This document shows, piece after piece, positions 10,872 through 22,632 of a DNA stretch of 64,000 nucleotides. Below the pieces are notes generated by a model, which did not search any database, was not told the DNA's origin, and worked only from the letters and a program-made list of their open reading frames with translations. A program made the translations under genes and the position numbers. Source of the DNA: Hippopus hippopus (Eukaryota; Mollusca; Bivalvia; Cardiida; Cardiidae); contig OX328106.1 of assembly GCA_946811185.2 (NCBI GenBank), positions 8,784,777 through 8,848,776 on the forward strand. The letters run 5' to 3'. Position 1 is the stretch's first letter. Every line of letters begins with the position of its first letter.

Positions 10872-12394
10872 CCCCTATCATGCTAAATGAGTGAAATGAA
10901 ACTTTCAAGCTGAAAGTAAAACCCATAATTTTGCTATATCAAGGTTATTTTTTTAGCTCACCTGAGCACAACGTGCTCAAGGGGAGCTTTTAGGATCACC
11001 TGGTGTCTGTCGTGCGTCGTCAACAATTCTTTAAACATCATCTCCTCCTAAAGTGCTGGGCCAATTTGGACCAAACTTGGTTGGAATGTTCCTTGGGAGG
11101 TCCTCTTTAAAAAATATTCACAGAATTTGATTTCATCAAAAACTCTGGTTGCCACGGCAACCAAATGGAATTTTCTAAGAAATTCTTTAAAAATCTTCTC
11201 CTCTGAAACCGCTAATCAGATTTTGAAATAATTTCACAGAATTGTTCCTTTGGTGACCCTTTCCAAAAATGTTCACAGAATTTTGATCTGTCGAAAAACA
11301 TGGCTCTGGTGGTTGGGGGCTTTTTGCACTTTACCGACATGTGGAAATTCTCTTTAAACATCATCTCCTCCTAAACCGCTGGGCCAATTTGGACAAACTT
11401 GCCTGGAATGTTCTTGAGAGGTCCTCTTTAAAAACTGTTCACAGAATTTGATTCCATCAAAAACTCTGGTTGCCATGGCAACCAAATGGAATTTTTTAAG
11501 AAATTCTTTAAAAATCTTCTCTGAAACCACTGGTCAGATTTTGAAATAATTTCATAGAGATGTTCCTTGGTGACCCTTTTTAGAAATTGTTCGCGAAATT
11601 TTGATCCATCAAAAAACATGGCTGTGGTGGGGGGAGGCTTTTTGCACTGTATGGACTTAAAGAAATTCTTTGAAATTCTTCTCCTCTTAAACCACTTGTC
11701 AAATTTTAAAATAATTTTACAGAAATGTTCCTTGGGTGCCCCTTTTTAAAAATTGTTCGCGAAATTTTGATCCGTCGAAAAACATGGCTCTGGTGGTGGG
11801 GGCTTTTTTCACTATACTGACATGCAGAAATTCTCTTTAAACATCATGTCCTCCTAAAGCGCTGGGCCAATTTGGACCAAACTTGGCTGGAATGTTTCTG
11901 GAGAGGTCCTCTTTGTAAACTGTTCACAGAATTTGATTCCATCAAAAACTCTGGTTGCCATGGCAACCAAATGGAATTTTCTAAGAAATTCTTTAAAAAT
12001 CTTCTCCTCTGAAACTGCTGGTCAGATTTTGAAATTATTTCACAGTAATGACCCTTTTCAAAAACTGTTCGCAAAATTTTGATCGGTCGAAAAACATGGC
12101 CATGGTGGGGGGAGGCCTTTTGAACTGTATTGACTTAAAGAAATTCTTTGAAATTCTTCTCCTCTTAAACCACTTTTCAGATTTTGAAATAATTTCACAG
12201 AAATGTTCCTTGGATGCCCCTTTTGAAAAAATGTTCGTGAAATTTTGATTCGTCAAGAAACATGGCTCTGGTGGTGGGGGGCTATATGCAGTATACGGAC
12301 ATGAAGAAATTCTTAAAAATTCTTCTTCTCTGAAACCACTGGCCAGATTTTGAAATAATTTTACAGAAATGATCCTTTAGTGACCTTTTAATTT

Positions 12395-12675
12395 TCATCA
12401 AAAGACTGTATAGGTATTTTAATGAAAAGGGCTATTGCAGGCATTAACCTATACAAGGTAAGTGAGTGCACTGGTGAGAAATGCTGATATGTAGAAGAGC
12501 AACCTATACAAGGGCAGATAACTCTAAAATCATTTTGTTCAAATTATGCCCCTTTTTCGACTAAGAATTTTCACTTACTATCCAGCACCCAACAGCCAGT
12601 CATTGGCACCCGCATGTGGTACTCTTGTTCGACTTAATATTTTTAGCTACTACCTGGTATATGCTGTTGTTCACG
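12395..12675 (+). mobile_element. Family A fragment inside family B
   Basis: Contains CAAGGGCAGATAACTC, TTATGCCCCTTTTTCGAC and CAGCACCCAACAGCC, ending in CTCTTGTT and then GCTGTTGTT. The same block, with its 5' end preserved, is at 32174-32515 in the sister composite, so the insertion predates the split of the two copies. Confidence 0.55.
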
Positions 12676-12758
12676 AAATGGTCCATGGGTGACCTATCTC
12701 AAAATTTATATGCAGAATTCTGATTCGTCAAAAACATGGCTGTGGTGATGATTGTAGG

Positions 12759-14198
12759 CAGGGGTGTGGAAATCTTGAAATTTTCTACTTGTCCATGGAC
12801 AAATAAATCTAAAAAATCTACTTGTCCGTCAGACAAGCTTACTTGTCCAAAACAAAACAATTTTAAATGGCACACAAAGACCTAACTGAATGTACCGTAG
12901 TTTGTAGATAATGATGGTCTTTTAACCATTTAAATTTGCTTTTTTTAGGTTTTTAATAATAATGATGAAAATAAATCAAGCAAACCTTTACTGGGCTTTT
13001 TTTCCAAAAATTGGGAAGGGGCCTTAGCCTTTCATTTTGGGATATTCAAGCGTGATTTTGGCCAAATTGGGAAAAAGCAGACCGACTTTCAAGGTACATC
13101 AATAAAAGAAATTAATGGCACTGTACATACATACAGTGAATAGAAAGGTGCAACAATTTAATAATTGAAAAAGATTCAACAGTTACACTATAACTGCTCA
13201 AACCATGTCCAAATATCTCAGTGTTTGCACTTACAGCCATTTTTAACACTACTGTGGTACACCTATGGGTGCCGGAGTTAATACTTCAGCAGAACTGCTT
13301 ACCAGCCATCGTATGATACAAGTGAATCATTATCTGTGGAAGTTAAAAGGCTAGGCTTGGTTATTGTGTCTGGAGATGTAGAGTTTGCATCATGTGCAAT
13401 GATAATTATTGTCAAGTTTTCAGACAACGGGAGATCGGCGATGTCCGACAGCCCCGGAACTTCAGATTGAGACTCAGTATGCGGAGATTTGATTACCTGC
13501 AGATCGATCTGCAAAGAATTTGAACATTTTACGCCGAAAGTAAAAAGGTTGCGCTGGCCTTTATCGTCTACAGACCTTTTAACAAACTTTTTGAAATGTT
13601 TCCCGGTTCTTGACATATTCTACTTGAATACAGCATGTTTGGTTTTCTTTCAAATACGTTTACTGCAACCGAGTAAGAATGTGTTCCACAGTGTTAAATT
13701 AAGACAACTTTTTTGTCAGCTGCAAGTTTTTGCGAACAATAAAAAAGAATTTGATACTGAATGATAGGGAAATGACAACCACATCAAGTCTACATTCGGT
13801 GTTATAATGTGCAAAAAATATCTCGGTTCGGTTATGGTTGCCTCCATTAAACAAACCAAATGGCGTGAAAGAACCACAACATTTTGGCTGTACTGCAGTG
13901 CAGTCAAAATCAATAAAAAAAACCTGCGTAGCACATAAAATCTGAGTCAGCCAAATGTTTGTTTTTGATTCCAGATATCAGGGAATAGTTTATCATAATT
14001 CAATTTAAAAATGTTGAAGTTTACGAAGTGAGACGAAGAGAATATTTCTATTTCACAAGGATAATGTTAAAGATCTTTACTTTCAATTTCCTCCTCGTTT
14101 TCTACTTGTCCGCGGACGAGTAGACTGCAAAAAGCCACTTGTCCGACATCAAATTTATCCGAGTCGGACGAGTCAGACGTAGGATTTCCGCACCCCTG
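12759..14198. mobile_element. hAT-like DNA transposon, non-autonomous
   Basis: 1440 bp with inverted ends CAGGGGTGTGGAAATC and GATTTCCGCACCCCTG. GTAGG is duplicated on both sides. The empty site GATGATTGTAGGGGTGG is preserved at 32591 in the sister composite. Subterminal ACTTGTCC repeats occur at both ends. A minus-strand 105-codon frame (13299-13616) may be a transposase remnant, but I cannot identify it. The CAGGG ends suggest hAT, while the 5-bp duplication is shorter than the usual 8 bp. Confidence 0.7.
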
Positions 14199-14384
14199 GT
14201 AGGGGTGGTGACAGATTTTGAAATGATTTTTACAGGTGACCTTTTCAAAATTGCTTGGCAAGATAATGATTTTGTTTCCAAAATACTTAAAAAAATTGGC
14301 TATGGTCCTCTCAAAAATTCAGGTGAGCGATCCAGGGCCATCTTGGCCCTCTTGTTTTTAAAAATACCTCTTTATCTGAGAGTG

Positions 14385-14480
14385 TAGATCCAAGATTAGA
14401 CTGCCGGTTCTGTGCAGTCTGATCTTGATCAACCCTTCCACAAACAAAAGGTCCTTGAGTTGAGCACAGCAGCATAAGGA
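14385..14480. repeat. Family J-like inner palindrome
   Basis: GTAGATCCAAGATTAGACTGC is followed by its near inverse, GCAGTCTGATCTTGATC. The same palindrome recurs at 44065, 47885 and 56300. Confidence 0.45.
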
Positions 14481-14529
14481 TTAAAACTCAGATGGTCTGG
14501 TAAAGAGTAATGTTGATTGTCCAGATAGT

Positions 14530-15025
14530 TTTACTCTCTATCAACTGATAGAATTTTGGACTCATCCCTATTGAAAGCTGTTACAGACAGCTAATTCTAT
14601 GATAGGATTCATCAATATTACGAACATTGAATTCCTTTTTCCCATGATGTTTTCAAAAGCTTCAGTAAGATATACAACTGGCACAGGTATCAATTCTTTA
14701 CCAGAATGAGATTAACCCTTTACACGACGACAAAAATTTAAGCCTTGTCTAAATTAAAAGCATAATTGCAGATGACAATTTCATTGTGGCTCAAATGGTG
14801 TATTTTTTAAATAGAGTGCAACACGTTGTGGGAAAGGGAGAAAATGCCGGTTACCAGCTGGTTACCAGCATTTTCTCCTTTTCCCACAATGTTTTCAAAG
14901 GCTTCTTTCATTTAAAGTCTATTGTGCGGAAAAGAGTTACCCTTTACTAATCCCGAGTTCTAACAACTCTGAGAAAGAAGCCTTTTGAATATAGAAAACA
15001 TTTGGGGAAATGGAGATAATGCGGA
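14530..15025 (+). mobile_element. TTAA-PAL cluster
   Basis: A worn copy lies at 14530-14700. A near-complete plus copy at 14712-14939 has a duplicated centre (GGTTACCAGCT then GGTTACCAGCA). A truncated minus copy (14935-15025) begins GTTACCCTTTACTAATCCC. Confidence 0.6.
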
Positions 15026-15109
15026 TAATTCGACTCCTTCAATGAAAATTTTATTTAATGCTATATTTGTCATTGGTAAAAATATTTCAGCCATGCTGTG
15101 GTAAAAAGG

Positions 15110-15299
15110 GGCTTAATGAACCACTTTGATGCATGATATCAAGCAGGCAAGCAATTTATCACTTAATTATTGATCCATAAAGTCTGACTAAATAATGAGG
15201 TAAACTGCTTCTTGCACATCCAGAAAATTGACCAATAACAAAAAGTTTCGGCTCAGGTCAGCATGTGCAGATTGCGCAGGTTGACCTTGGTCAATATTT
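15110..15299 (+). repeat. Family K dispersed repeat
   Basis: Contains ATTGATCCATAAAGTCTG, AATAATGAGGTAAACTGC, ACCAATAACAAAAAGTTTC and GGTTGACCTTGGTCAATA. Similar blocks occur at 62650 and 63240. Termini were not resolved. Confidence 0.5.
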
Positions 15300-16078
15300 T
15301 TATACGCCTATCGAAGACGGGATGTATTATGGGATCACCCATGGCGTCCCGGGCGGGAGGGCGGCGTCCAGTTCTTTGTCCGGAGCATAACTTTGTCATC
15401 TCCAGTCTGATTGACTTGATTTGTGTTAGTTGCAATAATACGGAGTGCAGTGCAAAAGAACCATAACTCTACCTCGTGCTGTCTGAGTTATTTCCCTTTG
15501 ATCGTCATTTTTACAGCATTTAGTGCTTGTCCGGAATATAACTTTGTCATCTCAAGTCAGAACGACTTCAAACTTGGTATGCATGTTTGTTGCAATATTA
15601 CGAAGTACAGTGCGCAAGAACAGTAACTCTACCTAGCGCAGATTTTGAGTAATTCCACTTTGATCTTCATTTTTACAGTATTTCTTGCTTGTCAGAAACG
15701 GAACTTCAAGTCACCTCAAGTCAAATTGACTTGAGACTTGGTAAACATGTTTGTTGCAGTTACGAAAAGTGCAATGCACTGGAGCCGTAACCTTACCTGA
15801 TGCCCTTTTGGAATTACATGTATTCCCTATTCATTATTTTTTTTTTTACAGCTTTTCATGCTTCTCTACAATATAACTTTGTCTTTTCATGTTGGAATGA
15901 CCTGAAACTTTATATGCATGTTTCCTTAACATTAGAGGAGACATTCATGCCTATTTCAGTCACTTGAATGATTTCTGCTGCACTACTATTTTCCTCTACC
16001 TGCCCTTTACGATTATTATCCCCCCTCGACAACTGGCGGTGGGACGGGCGTATCTTGCGACAATTTGCCGCTCTTGTT
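15300..16078 (+). mobile_element. Tandem-core element ending CTCTTGTT (family G)
   Basis: Starts near TATACGCCTATCGAAGACGG and has about four diverged units of roughly 150-170 bp around ATAACTTTGTCATCTC (15389, 15540, 15700, 15880). It ends GGCGTATCTTGCGAC with CGCTCTTGTT. The CTCTTGTT end is shared with families A, B and C. Short frames here are by-products of the repeat. Confidence 0.55.
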
Positions 16079-16229
16079 TTGTAGATGCATCAAGGCCCTT
16101 TTCCATAGAGCACAACTCATTAAATTTTGTAGATCAAAGTCAATGATTCAAATTTAACTGAAATGATATGTTACATGTCTATAGCAGGATAGCAAACTAT
16201 GTGAGGAAAAAAGAAAATCCTGACGACCT

Positions 16230-16500
16230 TTAACTGTTTACCACACAGTTCTGAGTTTTAACCACCCTGAAAGAGAACACTTTTGAAAACATTGCTGGTA
16301 AGATAGCAAAATGGCTTTTGAAAATATTGTTGGGGAAAAAGGAGAAAATAATGGTAACCAGCATTTTCTCCATTTTCCATCTACAGTGTCTTCTACCCTT
16401 TCCAAAACAAATACATTATACTGTCATTGGAGCAATATTTTATTTATGGTCTGCAAGCTCTTTCAATATGGACGAGTCTAAAACTTTGCCGTCTGGTTAA
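16230..16500 (-). mobile_element. TTAA-PAL copy with internal duplication
   Basis: TTAA at 16230 and 16497. The block GCTTTTGAAAA-CATTG is repeated, lengthening the copy to 271 bp. The centre is AATGGTAACCAGC. Confidence 0.65.
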
Positions 16501-16604
16501 AAGTTGATTTGTTTTGTAAGCTTATTTCCCCCCCGCCCCGTTGAAAATGTCCACTGTATTGACTTAGTAGATAGCCCTTTATGTGTTTTTAAAAAACAAC
16601 AGAC

Positions 16605-16795
16605 AGAGGGGAAAATGGCTTTTAAAATCATTTTAAAAACATTATGGACAAGGAGAAAATGCTGTTCATCTTTCCCCACGATGTTTTTTACCTGTAGAAA
16701 GACGGTTCCATCATTTGAGCCATATTTGAATTTTTCGTCTGCAAATGTTTTCAAATTGGACATGTCCAAAATTTTATCGGATTGTGAAGAGTTTA
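16605..16795 (-). mobile_element. TTAA-PAL fragment
   Basis: GGAGAAAATGCTG half-palindrome, CATCATTTGAGCCA block and CAAATTGGACATGTCC. Both termini are eroded and the palindrome is partly deleted. Confidence 0.55.
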
Positions 16796-16896
16796 GTTTA
16801 CCTAACCACTTCTCGGACTGTGCAAATCCAAGATCAGATAATGTGGAGATTCTAGACAGTCTGATCTTGATCAGGGTCTATATGCACCAACCATTC

Positions 16897-17492
16897 TTAA
16901 AGTTACACTAGCAGCCAAAAATAATTGATTGGGGTGTTAAAATGCATCTAACTCTTCATCATATCCTTCAGGTCTACGACCTCTAACTCATCAGTAAATA
17001 TTGCAAATCATCGACGTTTTCGTAAAGGCTATTCGGCCAATCTCGGCAGCTTCTGTCTATTAATATGAGAGTTAGGGGCTGTAGACTCACTAACTCATTG
17101 GTAAATATCCTGTAACATCAACGTTTTCGTAAAGGCTGTTTGGCCAATCTCGGCAGCTTCCGTCTTTTAATATGAGAGTTAGGGGCCTTGGACCTTAAAA
17201 AGTATGGAGATTATTGTGAAGATGATAATCTGTCATTGTACAGTTGGTCCAAGTGTTAGTTACTGGCAAGAAAATGAAGTTTAAAACCAGGTAAAAAGTC
17301 AACAAAAGATAGAGTGACCTGGCAACTTTTGACCTAGTCTTAAAATTAGTTTTCCTGCTAGTGACTAACGCTTGGATCAACTGTACAATAACAGATTGTC
17401 ATCTTCACAATGATCCTCATACTTTTACATGGTATGATTAAAATTTGATTGCATTTTACCATCCCCATTGTTTACTATTTGTATCTTTGCTA
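16897..17492. mobile_element. Family H palindromic element split by family E
   Basis: Left end TTAAAGTTACACTAGCAGCC and right end reading inversely CATTGTTTACTATTTG. Between 17198 and 17440 the two arms AGTTGGTCCAAGTGTTAGT and CTAACGCTTGGATCAACTG form a long fold-back. A family E repeat (16955-17197) interrupts the left arm. Confidence 0.55.
16955..17197 (+). repeat. Family E, two tandem units
   Basis: Two units of about 108 bp carry CTAACTCAT, GACGTTTTCGTAAAGGC, GGCCAATCTCGGCAGC and ATATGAGAGTTAGGGGC. Other copies are at 18117 and, inverted, at 58360-58545. Confidence 0.65.
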
Positions 17493-17566
17493 GAAATGCA
17501 TAGCTGTTATAGATTGTAGTGGGTTTCTTTTTTTTTGCAGAGCACATTGCACATCCCACAGTACCT

Positions 17567-17994
17567 TGAACTCTTTACTAAAGGACAAAATGTTAGGCTA
17601 GGCAGAATTTAAAGCATTTGCAGTCGACATTAATATATGTACCATAGCTCACATTGATGGTTTGGGTCCCTAACTTTTTACCAAATGAAAAAAATTTGGA
17701 CTGGACTAAATTGAAAGCATTTGCAGACCACAAGTTAAATATTGCTAAAATGATGATTCCTGTCTTTTATTGGGAAAAGGGAAAAAATGGTGCTTACCAG
17801 CATTCTCTCCTTTTTCTACAATGTTAATGAAAACCTTCTCTCTCAGGGTAGTTAAAGGCCAGTTTTGTGTGTTAAAGGGTTAATAGGATAGAAACCATTG
17901 TGTTTACCAGCATTTTCTCCTTTTTCCACAATGTTTTTAACAGCCTTCTTCTTCAGAGTCATTAAAAACTCAGGATTGTTTGGTAAAGGGTTAA
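17567..17994 (+). mobile_element. Three abutting TTAA-PAL copies
   Basis: A left fragment lies at 17567-17660, a fuller copy at about 17668-17883 (AATGGTGCTTACCAGC centre), and a right half at 17880-17994 ending GGTAAAGGGTTAA. The last two share TTAA 17880-17883. Confidence 0.7.
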
Positions 17995-18116
17995 TTGATT
18001 GAAAATGTGTATGACGATTTGTGTAGCACTCTTTTGTTTGGTAACCTGTGATAGAAACAATAAGGAATTTTGGACAGATCATGGGCTACCGAGAACTAAT
18101 GAAATACTTTTAAGGT

Positions 18117-18195
18117 CTATGGCCCCTAACTCATTGGTAAACATCGATGTTTTCGTAAAGGCTATTCGGCCAATCTCGGCAGCTTCCGTCTTTTC
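18117..18195 (+). repeat. Family E, partial unit
   Basis: GGTCTATGGCCCCTAACTC to GGCAGCTTCCGTCTTTT, stopping exactly where the family B element begins. It lies at a run of T, consistent with insertion of B into the unit. Confidence 0.6.
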
Positions 18196-20849
18196 AGCTC
18201 ACCTGAGCACAAAGTGCTCATGGTGAGCTTTTGTGATCATGCTGTGTCCGGCGTGCGTTGTCTGTTGTGCATTATTTGTTGTCTGGCGTCAGCTTTTGCC
18301 TTGTGTACGCTCTAGAGGCCATATTTTCAGTCTGATACTCATGAAACTTGGTCAAAATGCTTGTCTTGATAATATCTCGGACGAGTTCAAAATTGGGTCA
18401 GGTCGGGTCAAAAACTAGGTCACTAGGTCAAATCTTAGAAAAACCTTGTTTACACTCTAAAGGCCACATTTTCAGTCCAATGCTCTTGAAAGTTGTACAG
18501 AATGTTTGTCTTGATGATATCTCGAAGGAGTTGGAAAATGGGTCAGGTCAGATCAAAAACTAGGTCACTAGGTCAAATTTTAGAAAAACCTTGTGTACGC
18601 TCTAGAGGCCACATTTTCAATGCAATACTCTTGAAAGTTGATTAGAATGTTTGTCTTGATGGTATCTTAGACAAGTTAAAAAATGGGTCAGATCGGGTAA
18701 AAAATTAGGTCATTAGGTCAAATTTTAGAAAAAGCTTGTGTATGCCTAGAGGCCACATTTTCAGTCCAATGCTCTTGAAAGTTGGTCAGAATGTTTGCCT
18801 TGATGATATCGCGGTCAAGTTTGAAAATGGGTCAGGTCGAATCTACAACTAGGTCACTAGGTAAAATCTAAGAAAAACCTTGTGTATGACCTAGAGGCCA
18901 CATTTTCAGTCCAGTGCTCTTGAAAGTTTGTCAGAATGTTTGTCTTGATGGTATCTCAGACGAGTTCAAAAATTAGTCAGGTCGAGTCAAAATCTAGGTC
19001 ACTAGGTCAAATCTTAGAAAAATTTTGTATATGCTCTAGAAACCACATTTTCATTCCAATGCTCCTGAAAGTTTGTCAGAATGTTTGTCTCGATGATATC
19101 TAGGACAAGTTTGAAAATGGGTCATGTCAGGTTAAAAACTATGTCACTAGGTCAAATCTTAGAAAAACCTTGTGTATGCACTAGAGGTTACATTTTTAGT
19201 CCAATTCTCTTGAAACTTGGTCAGAATGTTTGTGTTGATGATATTTTGCATGAGTTTGAAAATGGGTCATGTGGGGTCAAAACTAGGTCACCGGGTGCCT
19301 TTTGTACACCCTAGAGGCCACATTTTCAGTCTAATAATCTTGAAATTTGATCAGATTGTTTGTCTTGATAATGTCTTAGACTAGTATGAAAATGGGTCAT
19401 GTTGGATAAAAAACTAAGTCACTAGATCAAATCTCGGGAAAAAAACCTTCTGTACACTCTGTAGGCCACATTTTCTCTCAAATACTCATGAAAGGTGGTC
19501 AGAATGTTTGTCTGGATAATTTCTACATGTTTGAAAATAGGTGATATTGAGCTTAAATGTAGGCCACCGAGACAAAAATTCTAGTAAAAGCTTGTGTACA
19601 CTCTAGAGGCCATGTTTGTAAGTCCAATACTAACAAGATGTCTGTTTGTGAAACAGTCATGCCCCCCTACTACCACACTGATACAGAAAGTGGCACAGTT
19701 CATAAACTGATATCAAAAGAATTGATTGGGAAATATTGATGTCATCTTTTTGATTTATAGCCCACTTCAATTGTTAAACATGATAATCTGTCAACAGTTC
19801 GCATAATTATACACACTGCCGTGTGTATACATACAAGATTGTAAACAGTCACCGACACACAGACTGGGTTATCGATTTTCTTTTCAGCATGCGCGTTCAA
19901 CTTCCGCTTTTTTCCAGTCGACTTCGATGCTTACTACATCCCCGATAATACGCAAATAAAATGTTGGAGCCACAAGTTGAGCCACATATCACAATTTTTG
20001 AGACACTTTAATTTTTTTTGAGCAAATGGCTCAAGTGGCAAACGGCAGCGCGGGCCCTGAATCATCTGGTGGTCGCTGTGACCTTGACCTTTCACGGATT
20101 AGCCTTAAACTCAATAGGGATCATTTACACTCCAAGATGAATATCTGTACAGATTTTGAAGGACCTAGGTCAATTCTGTGTCTAGTTATCATCTGGACAA
20201 GGTTTGGTCCATATATCATTAAGTTGAAGGCCACTGTGACCTTGACCTTTGATGGATTAATCTCAAAATCAATAGGGATCATCTGCACTCCAAGATGAAT
20301 GTCTGTGCCAAATTTGACGAACCTAGGTCAATTCTGTGTCTAGGTATCATCTGGACAAGGTTTGGTCTATATATCAACATGTTGACGGTCACTGTGACCT
20401 TGACCTTTGACTGATTGACCTCAAAATCAATAGGGATCATCTGCACTCCGAGACGCATGTCTGTGCCAAATTTGACGAACCTAGGTCAATTCTGTGTCTA
20501 GTTATTATCCGGACAAGGTTTGGTCTATATATCAACATGTTGACGGTCACTGTGACCTTGACCTTTGACCGATTGACCTCAAAATCAATAGGGATCATCT
20601 ACACTCCGAGACAAATGTCTGTGCCAAATTTGACGAACCTAGGTCAATTCTGTGTCTAGTTATCATCCGGAAAAGGTAAGGTCTACCGACCGACCGACGG
20701 ACCGACATGTGCAAAGCAATATACCCCCACTTCGTTGAAGGGGGGCATAATGAGTGTTTGTCAGAATGTTTGGAAGAGATTGGAAATGGGTCATGTTTGA
20801 TCCAAAGGCTCAGGGTGAGCGACTTCGGGGCCATCATGGTCCTCTTGTT
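18196..20849 (+). mobile_element. Family B element carrying a family D element
   Basis: Starts AGCTCACCTGAGCACAAAG and has about nine tandem units of about 146-150 bp with GTCAGAATGTTTGTCTTG and ACTAGGTCACTAGGTCAAA. It is interrupted by family D (19633-20749) and resumes with GTGTTTGTCAGAATG. It ends GGGTGAGCGACTTCGGGGCC with CTCTTGTT. Short open frames here recur once per unit and are not genes. Confidence 0.75.
19633..20749 (+). mobile_element. Family D tandem-core element
   Basis: Starts ACAAGATGTCTGTTTGTG and ends CCCCCACTTCGTTGAAGGGGGG-CATAA. The core is about four units of roughly 150-170 bp around CTAGGTCAATTCTGTGTC and CACTGTGACCTTGACCTTTG. A second copy lies inverted at 57084-58347 and matches closely throughout. 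No protein is coded. Confidence 0.7.
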
Positions 20850-20850
20850 T

Positions 20851-21050
20851 ACCCTGAAGAGGAAGGCTGTTGAAAACATGTTGGGAAAGGGAGAAAATGC
20901 TATTAACTAGCATTTGCTCCTTTTCCCACAACAACTTTCTGTATGTTTTCAAAGACGAGTACTTTCACTTGAGCCACATTTTATTTGTTGTCTGATAAAG
21001 GCTTTCAATTTGGACTAGTCTAAAAACTTTGTTGTCCAATAAAGATTTAC
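20851..21050 (-). mobile_element. TTAA-PAL copy, left end missing
   Basis: Begins CCCTGAAGAGGAAGGC right after the family B end. Centre AATGCTATTAACTAGCATT is a changed but still symmetrical core. It ends near 21050, about 60 bp before a CPEB exon. Confidence 0.65.
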
Positions 21051-21111
21051 TCTGTTCATAATGATGTCAAGCCTAAGTTATAAAACATTCTCCTTTTCCT
21101 TTATTTTTCAG

Positions 21112-21217
21112 GATAGAAGCAGCTCGTATGATACGATGAAATTCACCAACTTTGAAGCTCAACTTATAGATATCATGAGATCAAACAATATGGTGGATTC
21201 AGCTGATCAGATTAAAG
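21112..21217 (+). CDS. CPEB2/3/4-like exon, region before RRM1
   Basis: 106-bp exon coding 35 residues plus one base. CPEB2-4 proteins bind U-rich 3'UTR elements and control poly(A) tail length and translation, including in neurons. The acceptor is TTTATTTTTCAG and the donor AAAG|GTATAT. The product contains FEAQLIDIMRSNN, which matches the conserved LIDIMR segment that precedes RRM1 in vertebrate CPEB4. The reading enters in phase 0 and leaves with one base (G), which joins CC at 35172 to give Ala. Unlike the RRM exons, this one rests on a short match, so other alternative exons may sit on either side. The open frame extends upstream to 21061 only because the intron edge happens to be open. 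Confidence 0.75.
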
Positions 21218-21547
21218 GTATATCTACCAGTTTTTCCTCATCTAACCAAAACAAGAACCTTTTTGGATTTACAGAGCACTAAAAGATGGAACAGCTATTT
21301 TGTGGCTAGATATAAGGGCTGAATATTACAAGTCCAAAGTTGTTTTGGCTGGGGTGTCTCACCTGATATTGGACAGTTTAGATCTAAGATCACAATGTAT
21401 GTGATGTATGTAATTTGCTTTCTCATCTTGATCTACATTGGCTCATAAAGTAACTATAGTTATGAAAAGCACAATGATGGTCAAGCCTTTAGAGCATTTA
21501 TCACAACAACAGCTGATTTAGATTAGACTGATACCAATATAGAATCT

Positions 21548-21745
21548 TGGTCAGTATTTACCATGCAACCATTCTTTAGATCATTCCTAGTTTAAATATG
21601 GATTTAGAAATTAATACAACTTTTGACTGGCTAAATCATTTGGTTTAGCCAGTCATAGAGTGTAACTTTCAAATGTAGAACATTCTTGAGAATAACTATG
21701 GTACTCAGAATGTTCTTGAGAGTAGTTGGTGAATATGGACCCTTG
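21548..21745. mobile_element. Family I element (ATTCACCAACCATT ends)
   Basis: Diverged left end (CAGTATTTACCATGCAACC) and right end AGTTGGTGAATATGGACCC. The inner palindrome TGGCTAAATCATTTGGTTTAGCCA is intact in part. Other copies are at 30294-33893 and 55653. Confidence 0.55.
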
Positions 21746-22020
21746 ATCTTGGATCTACTCTGTCAGTATTATCTCACATTTGGAAAACATTTCCACCTGA
21801 CAGCTTTGAAAGTGCAAAGTCAAAGTGTTTTTGATATCTCTGTTCTTAGTGCTAGGTAACATGAGCTTGCAGTGCACATGGAAAGGTGGGGGGGGGGAGG
21901 GGGGGGATAGGGGTGTCGTGCTAGTCAGTTATGCGTCTATTCTCCCTTGTCCCAGGCCAGTTTCAATCTTACTCAGATTGGCTGTTAACAAAATTGCTCA
22001 AACTATTCCACCAATGGCTA

Positions 22021-22246
22021 TTAAGCCTATACCAAACAATCCAGCATTTTAATAATCCTGAGGAAGAAGCATTTTGAAAACATTGTGGGGAAAAAGAGAA
22101 AATGCTGGTTACAAGCATTTTCTCCTTTTCTCACAATGTTTCTGCTCTTTCAGAGACAAATTTCGAGTTACCTTTGATTTGTCATCTGCAAATGCTTCCA
22201 ATTTGGACTATTCTAAAATTTTGTCATTTGGTAAAGAATTTAGAAA
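22021..22246 (-). mobile_element. TTAA-PAL copy
   Basis: Left end is ATTAAGCCTATACCAAAC and the palindrome is around GCTGGTTACAAGC. The right end, GGTAAAGAATTTA, has lost its TTAA. Confidence 0.7.
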
Positions 22247-22448
22247 GTTGTCATAGTGATCACAAAGTGTTGATGACAGTGATGGACAAAATTATTGAGG
22301 GTGTATATCAGAGGTGTGGATTATGTCTCGAAGATTCTTGGGGAGAACTTAGTATTGATTGTTGTAATTAATTTGGACTGGCACTATAGACATGAGTACA
22401 TGACCTGTTCACTAACTAGACCAGATTCCAACTGGAGTAGATAGTTAT

Positions 22449-22632
22449 TATACCCCCGCAAAATGAATGTTTTCAGGGGTATACTGGAATCAGCCTGTCC
22501 GTGTGTCCGTCCGTGTGTCCGTCTGTGTACAAAATACTAGTAATTTTGTGTGGCGAAGGCCTCCTACAGTTTTGCTGCTATTGTATTGAAAGTTTGTTGA
22601 TACATTGATCGTATACTGAAGTTGTGCAAAAC
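22449..22632 (+). repeat. TACCCCCGCAAAA-type repeat, 5' part
   Basis: Starts TATACCCCCGCAAAATGAATG with an inverse GGGGTATA shortly after, then CCGTGTGTCCGTCCGTG. It continues after the insertion at 22633-23485 with GCAGTTTTCAATCATC. Full extent is unknown. Confidence 0.5.

Larger units (their letters stand above)
10955..14356 (+). mobile_element. Family B element with nested insertions
   Basis: Starts AGCTCACCTGAGCACAACG and ends CAGGTGAGCGATCCAGG plus GGGCCATCTTGGCCCTCTTGTT. The core is tandem units around GGTTGCCATGGCAACC and AAAACATGGC, starting near 11060, 11360, 11840 and 12200. A family A fragment (12395-12675) and a hAT-like element (12759-14198) lie within it. It is the same composite type as 30543-33681. 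Confidence 0.75.

Noticed and set aside
11400..12260. Frames of 60-76 codons on both strands with FFDGSKFREQFLK-like repeats
   Set aside because: Mirror-image frames over a tandem repeat. They recur at 31607-32199 and 51343, always with the same repeat unit.
13299..13616. 105-codon minus frame as a host gene
   Set aside because: It lies within the hAT-like element defined by inverted ends and an empty site. At most it is a transposase remnant, which I could not confirm.
18196..20849. CRISPR-like array
   Set aside because: Units of about 146 bp repeat as a whole without short repeats and unique spacers, and the genome is eukaryotic.
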